From positions 1 to 28,322 of the forward strand of contig CANDEH010000019.1 of NCBI GenBank assembly GCA_947383645.1: 28,322 bases of DNA, in the 5' to 3' direction. Below the pieces are notes generated by a model. That model searched no databases. It was given only the letters and a program-made list of their open reading frames with translations, and was not told the DNA's origin. Shown piece after piece: positions 15,554 to 23,184 of the stretch. The translations under genes and the position numbers were made by a program. Position 1 is the stretch's first letter, and each line of letters opens with the position of its first letter. This stretch comes from an uncultured Clostridia bacterium. GTDB taxonomy: Bacteria; Bacillota; Clostridia; Oscillospirales; Oscillospiraceae.

Positions 15554-15742
15554 CGGGCCTGCGCCTCAGTCTGTCGAAAAAGTCGGTAGAGCAGGCTGGC
15601 GGTAAGGAGGATAGTGTGAAAGGAACCCAAGAAGGGTTCCTTTCACGTCAAATCACCCGCCCGCAGGCGACAAATTGGGGCCATTGGCCCCAATTTGCCC
15701 CAGCTTGACGAAAAAACCTAAGGGTTTTTCGTCAAGCTGGGA
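15554..15742 (-). repeat. Multi-hairpin intergenic element, family 2, copy B
   Basis: Read on the minus strand, this follows the end of dpaL: H2 arms 15722-15741 and 15698-15718; H3 15671-15682 with 15686-15697 (12 bp); spacer TGATTTGACGTG; H5 15616-15628 with 15634-15646 (13 bp, loop TTCTT); tail ACTATCCTCCTTACCGCCAG (identical to copy A except its last base), and the arm 15554-15581 that pairs with 15519-15546 of copy B'. Relative to copy A, H2 changes TGTCG to TGACG and H3 GCGGCC to GGGGCC, each with the matching change on the other arm. Confidence 0.85.
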
Positions 15743-16866
15743 TACGCTCCATCCCAGACAATCCTCCGGTAGTTCTCCCGGTCCGTATCCCCCTCGGTGG
15801 AGATGCACAGCACCCGGGAATTTTCGTCCAGCCCCAGCTGCTCCCGCAGCCGGGCCCGGGCCGGGTTCCCCATCACCTCCGCCACCACGCCGACGGTGGC
15901 CGCGCCGCTCTCTCCGGAGATGATCCTGGGATCGCCGTCCACGGGGTTCCCCAGCACCCGCATTCCCTTGGCCGCCACCCAGTCCGGCAGGGACAAAAAG
16001 CTCTCCGCGCAGCCCGCCAGCACCTGCCAGGCCAGGCCGCAGGGCTCCCCGCAGGCCAGGCCGGCCATGATGCTCCGCAGCTCGCCCCCCACGCCGTGGA
16101 GGCGGCCGTCCCTCGCCGCCGCGGTCTGGAAGAAGCAGTTGGCGGCGTGGGGCTCCGCCACAATAATGGCGGGCCGGTCCGCCCCGTAGTACCCGGCGAG
16201 GAAGCCCGCCGCGGCCCCGGCCATGGAGCCCACCCCCGCCTGAAGGAGAACATGGGTGGGGCGGTCCGCCCCCATCTGCTCCACGGCCTCCAGCATCAGG
16301 GTGGTGTAGCCCTCCATGATCCACGTGGGGACCTGCTCGTAGCCCTCCCAGGAGGTGTCCTGCACCAGAACCCAGCCGTGCTCCTCCGCCTGGCGGCTGG
16401 CGTAGCGGACCGTGTCGTCGTAGTTCCAGGGGGTGATCTCCGCCCTGGCCCCCAGGGCGCGGATGTTCTCCAGCCGCTCGCTGGCGCTGCCCTTGGGCAT
16501 ATACACCACGCTGTCCATCCCCAGGCGTGCGGCGGACCAGGCGATGCCCCGGCCGTGGTTGCCGTCGGTGGCAGTGACAAAGGTGTGCTTCCCCGGGTGC
16601 TCCGCCAGATACCGGTGCAGGCACCAGCTCCCCCCCAGCCCCTTGAAGGCGTTGAGGCCAAAGCGCTTACTCTCATCCTTTACATACAGCGCCCCCAGCC
16701 CCAGCCGGGCCGCCAGCGCCCGCAGCTCCACCAGAGGCGTGGGCGCGTAGCCCGGAAGGCTCCGGTGGAAGGCGCGGACCTCCTCCGCCACAGCGGGACC
16801 GAACAGCGGCGGAATCTCTCCATCGGCAGTGCGCCGGACAAGCTGAATTTCTCTCTCTGATTCCAT
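15718..16866 (-). CDS. dpaL: Diaminopropionate ammonia-lyase (PLP enzyme)
   Basis: A 382-residue pyridoxal-phosphate enzyme of the DpaL/YgeX family that converts 2,3-diaminopropionate to pyruvate and two ammonia. Motifs: K75 in NAFKGLGGS as the PLP lysine, TATDGNHGRGIAW (D101 matching the second catalytic residue of the E. coli enzyme), LLQAGVGSMAGAAAGF as the phosphate-binding glycine loop, and ISTEGDTDRENYR near the end. The ATG at 16866 follows AGAGGAGG; the frame is open upstream into the ygeY end but lacks a better site. Stop-to-start distance from ygeY is 14 bases. The last codons (SLTKNP and the stop) lie within a repeat hairpin. With ygeY it forms the same pair as E. coli ygeX-ygeY. 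Confidence 0.93.
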   Translation of the reverse strand: MESEREIQLVRRTADGEIPPLFGPAVAEEVRAFHRSLPGYAPTPLVELRALAARLGLGALYVKDESKRFGLNAFKGLGGSWCLHRYLAEHPGKHTFVTATDGNHGRGIAWSAARLGMDSVVYMPKGSASERLENIRALGARAEITPWNYDDTVRYASRQAEEHGWVLVQDTSWEGYEQVPTWIMEGYTTLMLEAVEQMGADRPTHVLLQAGVGSMAGAAAGFLAGYYGADRPAIIVAEPHAANCFFQTAAARDGRLHGVGGELRSIMAGLACGEPCGLAWQVLAGCAESFLSLPDWVAAKGMRVLGNPVDGDPRIISGESGAATVGVVAEVMGNPARARLREQLGLDENSRVLCISTEGDTDRENYRRIVWDGAYPSLTKNP

Positions 16867-16880
16867 CGTATTTCCTCCTC

Positions 16881-18050
16881 TCACAGCGCGGCAATCAGCT
16901 GCATATAGAACCGGCAGGCGTCCTCCACCTGCTTTGGGTCGCACCGCTCGTCCACCATGTGGGCCAGCTTGTAGGCCCCGGGGCCGAAGCCGATGGTGGG
17001 CACCCCCATAGCCACCGGCACCACCGCGTTGGTGCCGAAGTCCCAGAAGTCGTACCCCGCCGGCGGTGCCCCGAACACCGTCTCATAGGCCGCGTTGCAG
17101 GCCCGGGTCAGGGGCGCGTCCTCCGCAATTTTCCAGGGCTCGTGACAGGGCTCGTAGACCAGCTCCGCCCCTGTCCAGCTCTGCCGGCGGAGGGTCCCCG
17201 GCTCCCAGGAGGCCCGCTTCCCCGCCACTAAGGCGTCCAGCTCCCCCCGGACCTGGGCGGTGCTCTCCCCCAGGCGCAGGCGGCGGTCCAGGTAGATCTC
17301 GCACCGGCTGGGCACCGCGTTGAGGGAGGCGGTGTCGCAGGAAATGTGGGAGAGGACGATGGTCCCCCCGCCGCTGGTACTCCGGAGCCTGCGGTTCAGC
17401 GCCTCCACCCGTTGAATGATCTCCGCCATCTCGTAGACGGCGTTGACCCCCTTCTCCGGGGCGGAGCCGTGGGCGGAGACGCCGTGGGTAATGATCCGGG
17501 CCTGGACCTTCCCCGTGTGCCCCAGGGTGATGGTGTTGTCCGAGGGCTCGCAGATCACGCAGAAGTCCGGCCTCACCCTGCTGTGGCGGTAGAAGTGCTC
17601 CAGACACACCCCGTCGCAGTACTCCTCGCAAACCGAGCCGGTGACGTACACCGTCTTGCCCTCCAGCAGCCCCGCCCGCTTGGCCAGGACGGCGGCGTAG
17701 ACCGAGGCGGCCAGGCCCCCCTTCATGTCCACGGACCCCCGGCCGTAGACCATGCCGTCTATGACCTCGGCGGAAAAGGGGTCCGTCCGCCAGAGGGCGG
17801 GGTCCCCGGCCTGGACGGTGTCCATGTGGCTGTCGAAGTGGATCACCCGGGGGCCGCTGCCCACCCGGCCCACCGCGTTGCCGGCGGGGTCGATAAAGAC
17901 CTGGTCGAAGCCCAGCTCCCCCATCTTCGCCTCCACCAGGCGGACCAGGTCCCCCTCCTCGTCGGAGTAGCTCCGGGTACGCACCGCCCGGCGGTAGAAG
18001 TCGATCAGCTCCCGGCTGTCCGCCGGGGTCCAGGGAACGGAATGGTTCAT
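16881..18050 (-). CDS. ygeY: YgeY-family M20 metallohydrolase
   Basis: A 389-residue zinc aminoacylase/peptidase-type hydrolase of the M20 family, YgeY branch (sometimes labelled selenium-metabolism-linked). Metal ligands visible: H75 and D77 in HFDSHMDT, D108 in GRGSVDMKGG, the E142-E143 pair in GSVCEEYCDG, and a C-terminal LAHMVDERC histidine region. The dimerisation domain carries VSAHGSAPEKGVNAVYE. The ATG at 18050 follows GGAGGG. First gene of a two-gene minus-strand operon with dpaL, divergent from an AraC-type regulator. It probably releases 2,3-diaminopropionate or a related amino acid from an acyl or peptide conjugate for DpaL; that coupling is inferred from gene order, not shown by sequence. 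Confidence 0.9.
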   Translation of the reverse strand: MNHSVPWTPADSRELIDFYRRAVRTRSYSDEEGDLVRLVEAKMGELGFDQVFIDPAGNAVGRVGSGPRVIHFDSHMDTVQAGDPALWRTDPFSAEVIDGMVYGRGSVDMKGGLAASVYAAVLAKRAGLLEGKTVYVTGSVCEEYCDGVCLEHFYRHSRVRPDFCVICEPSDNTITLGHTGKVQARIITHGVSAHGSAPEKGVNAVYEMAEIIQRVEALNRRLRSTSGGGTIVLSHISCDTASLNAVPSRCEIYLDRRLRLGESTAQVRGELDALVAGKRASWEPGTLRRQSWTGAELVYEPCHEPWKIAEDAPLTRACNAAYETVFGAPPAGYDFWDFGTNAVVPVAMGVPTIGFGPGAYKLAHMVDERCDPKQVEDACRFYMQLIAAL

Positions 18051-18075
18051 AATTTACCCTCCTCTGTGTTGCACA

Positions 18076-18133
18076 GGTTGTCGCAACCAACACCTAAAAT
18101 TATATTGATTTTTTCCGAAATTGCTACCATAAT
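18076..18133. promoter_or_regulatory. Divergent promoter/operator region between ygeY and the AraC-type gene
   Basis: Minus strand: TATAAT (18099-18104) toward ygeY, with a poor -35, suggesting need for an activator. Plus strand: TTGATT 18105-18110, 17 bases, CATAAT 18128-18133; an alternative TTGTCG 18078-18083, 17 bases, TATATT 18101-18106 overlaps the minus -10. GGTTG-TCG-CAACC (18076-18088) is a dyad lying about 4 bases past the expected ygeY start site and could be a regulator site. Confidence 0.5.
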
Positions 18134-18172
18134 GAGGGAAGAAAATATAACAGAATTGAGGTGTTTCGCAAA

Positions 18173-19090
18173 ATGCAGGTCCCGGAGCTCACCATCGGCC
18201 CCGGCGGGCAGGAGACCACCCGGCACGGCTCCCCCGCCTTCCCCCTGGCCGTCTACCACTCGGTGATGGGGCGAAACGTCCTGGGCTACATCCCTTGGCA
18301 CTGGCACACAGAGATCCAGCTCTGCCTGGTGACAAGGGGGGCCATCCGCTTCTCCGTTGACGAGTGCCAGCACCTGCTCCAGACCGGGGAGGGGGTCTTC
18401 GTGGGGAGCGGCTACCTCCACACGGCCCGGCCGGAGGGGGGACCGGACAGCGCCTATATCTGCCTGGACGCGGACCCCAGGCTCCTCACCGCCTTCCCCG
18501 GCAGCGCCCTGGAGGAGCGGTATGTGACCCCTTTCCTCCAGGACCCGGCCATGGCCCAGCGGCCCCTCTCCCCCGCCACGGCCTGGCAGGGGGAGGTCCT
18601 GAAGCGGATCCAGCGGGCCTATGAGACCTTCGAGGAGAAGTCCTTCGGCTGTGAGCTGCGGCTGACAGCGCTGCTCATGGAGATGTGGCTCCTTCTGCTG
18701 GAGCACCGGGAGGAAGGCGGAAGCGCGCGGCACAGCACCCGCCGGGAGAACGCCCTGGCCCAGGATATCCTCTCCTACCTCGGCCGGAACTACCAGCGGC
18801 GCATAACTCTGGCAGAGGTGGCCCGGGCGGTGGCCTTCAGCGGAAGCGAATGCTGCCGCGTCTTCAAGCGGGTCACGGGGGAGACCATCTTCTCCTACCT
18901 GAACGCCTGCCGCCTCAACCGGGGGCTGGAGCTTCTGCGCACTACCGATCTGTCCGTCACGCAGATCGCCTGCGAGACCGGCTTCTGCTCCGCCAGCTAC
19001 TTCATCGAGGCCTTCAGGGCCCGACACGGGGTCACGCCCCTACAGTACCGGAAGCGGTGCGGAGACAGTACGGAATACGGGAACCGCTGA
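18173..19090 (+). CDS. AraC-family regulator with cupin sensor domain
   Basis: A 305-residue transcription factor. The N-terminal half is a cupin-like ligand domain (WHWHTEIQLCLVTRGAIRF, then GEGVFVGSGYLHTARP). The C-terminal 100 residues are two AraC helix-turn-helices: RRITLAEVARAVAFSGSECC with RVFKRVTGETIF, then TDLSVTQIACETGFCSASYF and the closing FRARHGVTPLQYRKR. The ATG at 18173 is chosen because TTGAGG lies about 11 bases upstream; a GTG at 18161 has no spaced site. It is divergent from ygeY-dpaL, so it most likely activates that operon in response to the substrate or a degradation product. Confidence 0.88.
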   Translation: MQVPELTIGPGGQETTRHGSPAFPLAVYHSVMGRNVLGYIPWHWHTEIQLCLVTRGAIRFSVDECQHLLQTGEGVFVGSGYLHTARPEGGPDSAYICLDADPRLLTAFPGSALEERYVTPFLQDPAMAQRPLSPATAWQGEVLKRIQRAYETFEEKSFGCELRLTALLMEMWLLLLEHREEGGSARHSTRRENALAQDILSYLGRNYQRRITLAEVARAVAFSGSECCRVFKRVTGETIFSYLNACRLNRGLELLRTTDLSVTQIACETGFCSASYFIEAFRARHGVTPLQYRKRCGDSTEYGNR

Positions 19091-19216
19091 TTCAAGCAAC
19101 GTGTGCGAATTGCCAGCCGAATTTTTCGTCTGGTAAGGCAAAAAACCGCAGGAATCCTGACGGATTTTAAGGTTTTCTAACGCAGTCCAGGCGGAAAATC
19201 CGGCGGTAAGACGCGC
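19091..19216 (-). repeat. Degenerate intergenic repeat, family 3, copy 2
   Basis: Immediately after the AraC-type stop. Its reverse complement aligns with 9490-9620: shared blocks are GACTGCGTT, AAAA-CTT-AAAT, CTGCG-TTTTTTGCC and GCAA-TCG. It holds a hairpin CCAGCCGAA/TTCGTCTGG (one mismatch) and AATCC-GGATT. Terminal inverted repeats like those of copy 1 were not found here. The direction given is that of the sequence matching copy 1. Confidence 0.6.
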
Positions 19217-19319
19217 AATGGAAAGCGATAAAAAGCAGGCGCAGCAAGGGGAAAGACGCAGGTGCTCTGTCGGTCGCCAAGGACGGCTGCCCATTCATTG
19301 ACGGCAGCGCAGCCGTTGA

Positions 19320-19560
19320 CGGCTTTGCCGCCTCAGCTTGCCGAAAAGTCCGCCGGGTTTTTCGACAAGCTGAGGCAAATTGCGGCCGATAGCCGCAATT
19401 TGTCGCTGTGCCTGAGACGCGCAGCGGCGAGGAAATGCCCTTGGGGTACGGCGGGCGATTTAACGCGAAGGGAACCCCTCTTGGGTTCCTTTCACACTAT
19501 CCTCCTTACCGCCATTGAAACTCTATGGACTTCTTTGACAGACTGCGGCGGCTCTGCCGC
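19320..19560 (+). repeat. Multi-hairpin intergenic element, family 2, copy C (with insertion)
   Basis: H2 begins CCTCAGCTTG at 19331 and closes with CAAGCTGAGG at 19376; H3 CAAATTGCGGC 19376-19386 with GCCGCAATTTG 19392-19402; then an extra stretch of about 40 bases compared with copy A; spacer GCGATTTAACGCG; H5 around GGGAACCC-CTCTT-GGGTTCC (19469-19488); tail ACTATCCTCCTTACCGCCA; and GGCGGC-TCT-GCCGCC near 19546-19560. The sequences 19217-19319 and 19561-19650 show no gene or other clear signal. Confidence 0.78.
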
Positions 19561-19650
19561 CTTATGGATGCGGCGTGCCCCCCCAGGGGATCAACGCAGC
19601 TGCGCCTCTTTTTCTGCCGAACTCTACCGGTTTTCAGATGCCTCGACTAT

Positions 19651-19696
19651 AGCAGAAAAAAGTGCCCGGGACGATCTCCCCGGGCACTTTTCTGCT
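19651..19696 (-). terminator. Intrinsic terminator of the amidohydrolase gene
   Basis: On the minus strand AGTGCCCGGG pairs with CCCGGGCACT, extended by A/T pairs, followed by TTTTTTCTGC. It lies 12 bases past the amidohydrolase stop. T-rich sequence on the plus-strand side too could let it act in both directions. Confidence 0.85.
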
Positions 19697-19708
19697 AATT
19701 TGGTTCCA

Positions 19709-20899
19709 TTACTCCATATTCAGAGCCAGGCCGCAGAGCAGGAGGATGCCGGTCTCCATGGCGGTCTCATCAAAGTCGAACCTGGGATGGTGACCCAGAT
19801 AGGTCAGGCCCTTCTCCGGGTTGGACGAGCCGATCATAATGAAGGAGGAGGGGAAGGCCTGGGCGAAGTAGGCGAAGTCCTCCGCGCCCATCATCGGGTT
19901 CTTGCCCATGGTGACCTTCTCCGCCGGGAAGAGCTCCCGGGCCACCCTTTCGGCGTAGTCCACGGCGCTGTCGTCGTTGACCAGGACGGGGAGGCCGTGG
20001 ACAATGCGGATGTCGCATTTGGCGCCCAGGCCGCCGCAGAGGCCATTGACGATCCGCTGCATGTCCTCCAGGATCTTGGCCCGGGTCTCCTCCTTCTGGC
20101 ACCGGATGGTGCCGGAGACCTCGGCGGTCTCCGCCACGATATTGATGGCGGAGCCGGCCCGGAAGATGCCCACGGAGAAGATGGCCGGATCAAAGGGGTC
20201 CATCCGCCGGGACATGTAGCTCTCCATGGCGGTGACGATCTTGGCGCCGATGGAGAGGGCGTCCACGCATTTGTGGGGCAGGCCCGCGTGGCCGCCGCAG
20301 CCCTTGACGGTGATGTAGAACTCATCCGTGGAGGCCGCGGAGGAGTCGTGCCGCAAAAGCACGGTTCCCAGCGGGTAGTCATTGAAGAGGTGCAGGCCGA
20401 AGCCGAAGGCAATATGGTCCTTCAGGCCCAACTCCTCCAGGTCCTTTACCATGTAGATGGCCCCGCCGGGCCCCTTCTCCTCCGAGGGCTGGAACAGCAG
20501 GATCACGTCCATGGGCAGCTCCGCCCGGTTCTCCTGGAGCAGGCGGGCGGCGGAGAGCAGCATGGCGGTGTGGCCGTCGTGGCCGCAGGCGTGCATCTTG
20601 CCGGGAACGGCGGAGCAGTAGGGCACCTCGTTCTCCTCCTGCATGGGCAGGGCGTCCATGTCCGCCCGCAGGGCCACGGCGCGGCTGTGGTCCCTGCCGG
20701 CAATCCGACCGATGACGCCGGTCTTGTTAGGGAGGATCTCAATCCCCAGCTCCGTCAGACGCTCCCGGACCATCCGCTCGGTGTTCTGGGTCTCAAAACC
20801 CACCTCCGGGTGCATGTGGAGGTAGCGGCGGTCGGCCACCGCCTGCTCCATCACCGCCGGCATCCGGGAACGGAGCCGGGACAGCAGTTCATTTGTCAT
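19709..20899 (-). CDS. M20D amidohydrolase (hippurate/N-acyl-amino-acid hydrolase family)
   Basis: A 396-residue cytosolic metallo-amidohydrolase of the M20D branch (HipO, AbgB, IAA-amino acid hydrolase relatives), which cleaves N-acyl amino acids. Metal and catalytic motifs: HMHPEVGFE (H28-H30), LRADMDALP, ACGHDGHTAM (C105, H107), FQPSEE (E140-E141) and, in the second half, GGHAGLPHKCVDAL of the dimerisation domain, MMGAEDFAYF and LGHHPRFDFDE. Length is normal. The ATG at 20899 has AAGGAG 7 bases upstream. It lies 161 bases after the YfcC transporter gene on the same strand and is probably linked to it, giving an uptake-then-hydrolysis pair. The acyl group and amino acid are unknown. Confidence 0.9.
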   Translation of the reverse strand: MTNELLSRLRSRMPAVMEQAVADRRYLHMHPEVGFETQNTERMVRERLTELGIEILPNKTGVIGRIAGRDHSRAVALRADMDALPMQEENEVPYCSAVPGKMHACGHDGHTAMLLSAARLLQENRAELPMDVILLFQPSEEKGPGGAIYMVKDLEELGLKDHIAFGFGLHLFNDYPLGTVLLRHDSSAASTDEFYITVKGCGGHAGLPHKCVDALSIGAKIVTAMESYMSRRMDPFDPAIFSVGIFRAGSAINIVAETAEVSGTIRCQKEETRAKILEDMQRIVNGLCGGLGAKCDIRIVHGLPVLVNDDSAVDYAERVARELFPAEKVTMGKNPMMGAEDFAYFAQAFPSSFIMIGSSNPEKGLTYLGHHPRFDFDETAMETGILLLCGLALNME

Positions 20900-21001
20900 A
20901 GTTTCTCCTTATTGTTTCGTCTCTCAATCGTTCTCCCATCGTTTCCCAGGGAGGGGCTGACGAAGGCAGCACGCAGCGGCAGATTCACCACTCCCTGAAA
21001 A

Positions 21002-21039
21002 GGCGCGGCCCTGCCGGCAGCCCGGAGGGGCTGCCGGCA
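21002..21039 (-). terminator. Hairpin downstream of yfcC (weak terminator or attenuator)
   Basis: On the minus strand TGCCGGCAGCCC pairs with GGGCTGCCGGCA around CTCC (21012-21039). A T-run (CCTTTT) comes only some 10 bases later, so partial read-through into the amidohydrolase gene is likely. Confidence 0.5.
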
Positions 21040-21060
21040 AGGCGTTTACCGGTAAGCAGA

Positions 21061-22464
21061 TTAGCAGTAGCCCATGGCCACAGCGCCGACGACGAAGAGG
21101 CACTGGACCACGAAGCAGATGCCGTAGAAGGGCAGGAGCCACTTGTAGTACTTGTTCAGGGGGATCTTGGCCATGGCGCAGGCCACCACCATGAAGCTGG
21201 TGGGCCACAGGAGGTTGGAGAAGCCGTCGCCGAACTGGAAGATCAGCACGGCGATCTGCCGCTCCATGCCGATGATGTCGGCGATGGGGGTCATGATGGG
21301 CATGGACACCGCCGCCTGGCCGGATCCGGAGGGGATCAGCAGGTTCAGGATGGTCTGGAACACCAGCATGGCGATGCCGCTCATGTACAGCGACAGGTTC
21401 TGAATCAGACCCACGCAGGCGTGGATCACGGTGTCAATGATGCCGCCGGCGGTCATCACGGTGAGAACGGCCCGGGCCACGCCCACCACCAGAGCGGACA
21501 GGATGCCCTTGCCCATGCCCTCCACCAGGGTGTTGCAGACCTGGTTCACCTGCCAGCGGTTGATGATGCCCACCACGATGGCCAGGATAATGAAGATGGC
21601 GGCCACCTGGTTGATGTACCAGCCCAGCTTGATAAGGCCGTAGGCCATGACGGCCACCGCCACCAGCAGGGCCAGAAGGCTCAGCTTCCGGGGGGTGGTC
21701 ATGGGGGTGTTCAGCCGGGACTCATCCACCGCCAGGTCGGAGAAGTCCATGCCGTAGGTCAGGCTCTTGGCGGGGTCCTTCTTCACCCGGGCGGCGTACC
21801 ACATCACGTAGGCCACGGTCAGCGCCGTCATCACCGCCAGGATCGCAATGCGGTAGCCAAGGCCGGAGAACATGGGCAGCTCGGCGATGCTCTGGGCCAC
21901 GCCGATGGTGAAGGGGTTCACCGTGGCGGCGGCGAAGCCCACGCCCACAGGCACCACGGAGATGGCCACGCCCACCATGGGGTCGTAGCCCAGAGCGATG
22001 CTGACGGCCACGAAGATGGGGATGAAGGCGATGATCTCCTCATAGGACATGGTGCCCGTGGAGCCCCAGATGGCCAGGACCACCATGATGATGACGATAA
22101 AGACGTTGGCCAGCTGGGGCTTATCCTTGGTCTTGCGGACAATCCAGGCCACCGCCGCGTCGATGGCCCCCGTCTTTTCCAGCAGGTAGAGACTGGAGAA
22201 GCAGCAGAGGATCATGAAGGCGATGTTGGCCGCGGCGATGAGACCCTCCTCGATGCACACAAACATCTTGAAGGGACCCACCGGGGTGTTCTCCAGGTAG
22301 TGGAAGCTCTCCGGGTCGATGACCTCACGGCCGCTGTTGGGATCGATCACCCGGTCGTAGGTGCCGGCGGGGATGACCCAGGTGCAGATGGTGGCGACAA
22401 TAATCATCACCAGCAGGATGGCAAAAATATGGGGGATCTCTCTCTTTTTCTTGGTTTCACTCAT
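21061..22464 (-). CDS. yfcC: YfcC-family membrane transporter (first copy)
   Basis: A 467-residue integral membrane protein of the YfcC/DcuC-like (C4-dicarboxylate anaerobic carrier) family. It has about a dozen hydrophobic segments, starting with IFAILLVMIIVATICTWVIP (about residues 13-32), and internal repeats typical of ion-transporter-superfamily proteins, with WGSTGTMSYEEIIAFIPIF and NLLIPSGSGQAAVSMPIM as conserved loops. The ATG at 22464 has AAGGAG before it; the frame is open 64 codons further, but those lie in the leader. It is transcribed from a good promoter at 22723-22751 with a leader of about 250 bases, upstream of an amidohydrolase gene. Relatives carry amino acids or peptides, and some serve as ArcD; substrate here is unknown. 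Confidence 0.9.
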   Translation of the reverse strand: MSETKKKREIPHIFAILLVMIIVATICTWVIPAGTYDRVIDPNSGREVIDPESFHYLENTPVGPFKMFVCIEEGLIAAANIAFMILCCFSSLYLLEKTGAIDAAVAWIVRKTKDKPQLANVFIVIIMVVLAIWGSTGTMSYEEIIAFIPIFVAVSIALGYDPMVGVAISVVPVGVGFAAATVNPFTIGVAQSIAELPMFSGLGYRIAILAVMTALTVAYVMWYAARVKKDPAKSLTYGMDFSDLAVDESRLNTPMTTPRKLSLLALLVAVAVMAYGLIKLGWYINQVAAIFIILAIVVGIINRWQVNQVCNTLVEGMGKGILSALVVGVARAVLTVMTAGGIIDTVIHACVGLIQNLSLYMSGIAMLVFQTILNLLIPSGSGQAAVSMPIMTPIADIIGMERQIAVLIFQFGDGFSNLLWPTSFMVVACAMAKIPLNKYYKWLLPFYGICFVVQCLFVVGAVAMGYC

Positions 22465-22579
22465 AGTCGTTTCTCCTTTTTCTCCCTGTTTTTGTTGCGA
22501 ATGCTGTGGATGTCCCTCTTCTACACCTCCTCTGTCCGGTATGGGCGCTCCGGCGGCGCGGGACAGTCCCGCAGAACAT
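22457..22579 (-). CDS. Possible leader peptide ORF, arginine-rich
   Basis: A 40-codon frame in the yfcC leader. ATG at 22579 has GGAGG 5 bases upstream; the TGA lies 5 bases inside the yfcC start (ATGAGTGA). Ten of 40 codons are arginine, seven of them AGA/AGG, which are uncommon in neighbouring genes. The purine-rich leader and a strong SD-like AGGAGGTG could create such a pattern by chance, so coding status is doubtful. If real, it could couple arginine or tRNA supply to transporter translation. Confidence 0.25.
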   Translation of the reverse strand: MFCGTVPRRRSAHTGQRRCRRGTSTAFATKTGRKRRNDYE

Positions 22580-22722
22580 ATACCCCTCCGCCGGGGAGAG
22601 CTGTGCCTACAAGCAGGACCTGTACGTACAGTTTTGTGCCGGATTGGATAGAGCACTCCCCATCCCCGCCGCGGCGCCGTTCTGGCGGTATTGCTCCCAA
22701 TACTGCCAGCCGTCTCAATGGA

Positions 22723-22751
22723 ATTATAACACTACTCCCCACGGTAATCAA
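22723..22751 (-). promoter_or_regulatory. Promoter of yfcC-amidohydrolase unit
   Basis: On the minus strand TTGATT (22746-22751), a 17-base spacer and an extended -10 TGTTATAAT (hexamer 22723-22728). Expected start near 22716, so the leader to the yfcC ATG is about 250 bases. Just inside it are GGCAGTATTG / CAATACCGCC (22685-22708), a stable hairpin with loop GGAG, and a GCGGGAC-TGTCCCGC hairpin near 22560-22573. Confidence 0.75.
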
Positions 22752-23184
22752 GCCTTGTTTTGGTTATTTGATATATCGCCGGAATTCATCTGATTTTTCC
22801 GGCAGTGGCGGCGCCACAGGGAGCGGTCATTTCGCCTCTTTGTGTAACCGGGAAGCAGTCCTCCGGAATACTCCGGGTATATCCGGGACAAAACAGGTTA
22901 TCCTATACCGGTGGGAAAGAGCGGTGTCGGGCGATGGTCCCGACCCCCGCCGGTTTTGGCGGCAGTCAGGCGCTTTATGGTCATAGCGTGCAAAAGCAGC
23001 TCGTCTGCCCCGAGAGATTTTCGCCGAATTATACAATTTTGGGTATTTGAAACGTCCACCCTGCTGCTCAAAAATTGGTTACTATGATTACAGGTAAGAT
23101 TGGTAGTATCAATGCACACAGGTGTGCGGGCAAAACACAATCTCATTCCATCTGTCATCATTCTGGAATAATGAAGGAGGAGCC
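22752..23184 (+). other. Upstream region of arcA
   Basis: Non-coding, noticeably more AT-rich toward arcA. It contains a GTCGGG-CGATGGT-CCCGAC hairpin (about 22927-22945), GAATTATACAATT near 23033, and direct repeats ATTGGTTACTAT (23074) and ATTGGTAGTAT (23099) 25 bases apart, which could be regulator sites. A convincing -35/-10 pair was not found; TATGAT near 23083 is the best -10 candidate. The AAGGAGGAG site just before the arcA ATG is clear. Confidence 0.45.

Noticed and set aside
15264..15717. CRISPR array or tRNA cluster, suggested by repeated hairpins
   Set aside because: Repeats are palindromic and unevenly spaced, without constant-length spacers; no tRNA arms or cas genes.
22594..22650. 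18-codon frame starting ATGGGGAGT in the yfcC leader as a leader peptide
   Set aside because: No well-spaced ribosome binding site, no codon bias suggesting attenuation; probably chance.
22752..23184. T-box or other amino-acid riboswitch before arcA
   Set aside because: No T-box AGGGTGG-type core, specifier loop or antiterminator/terminator pair was seen; only short dyads and direct repeats.
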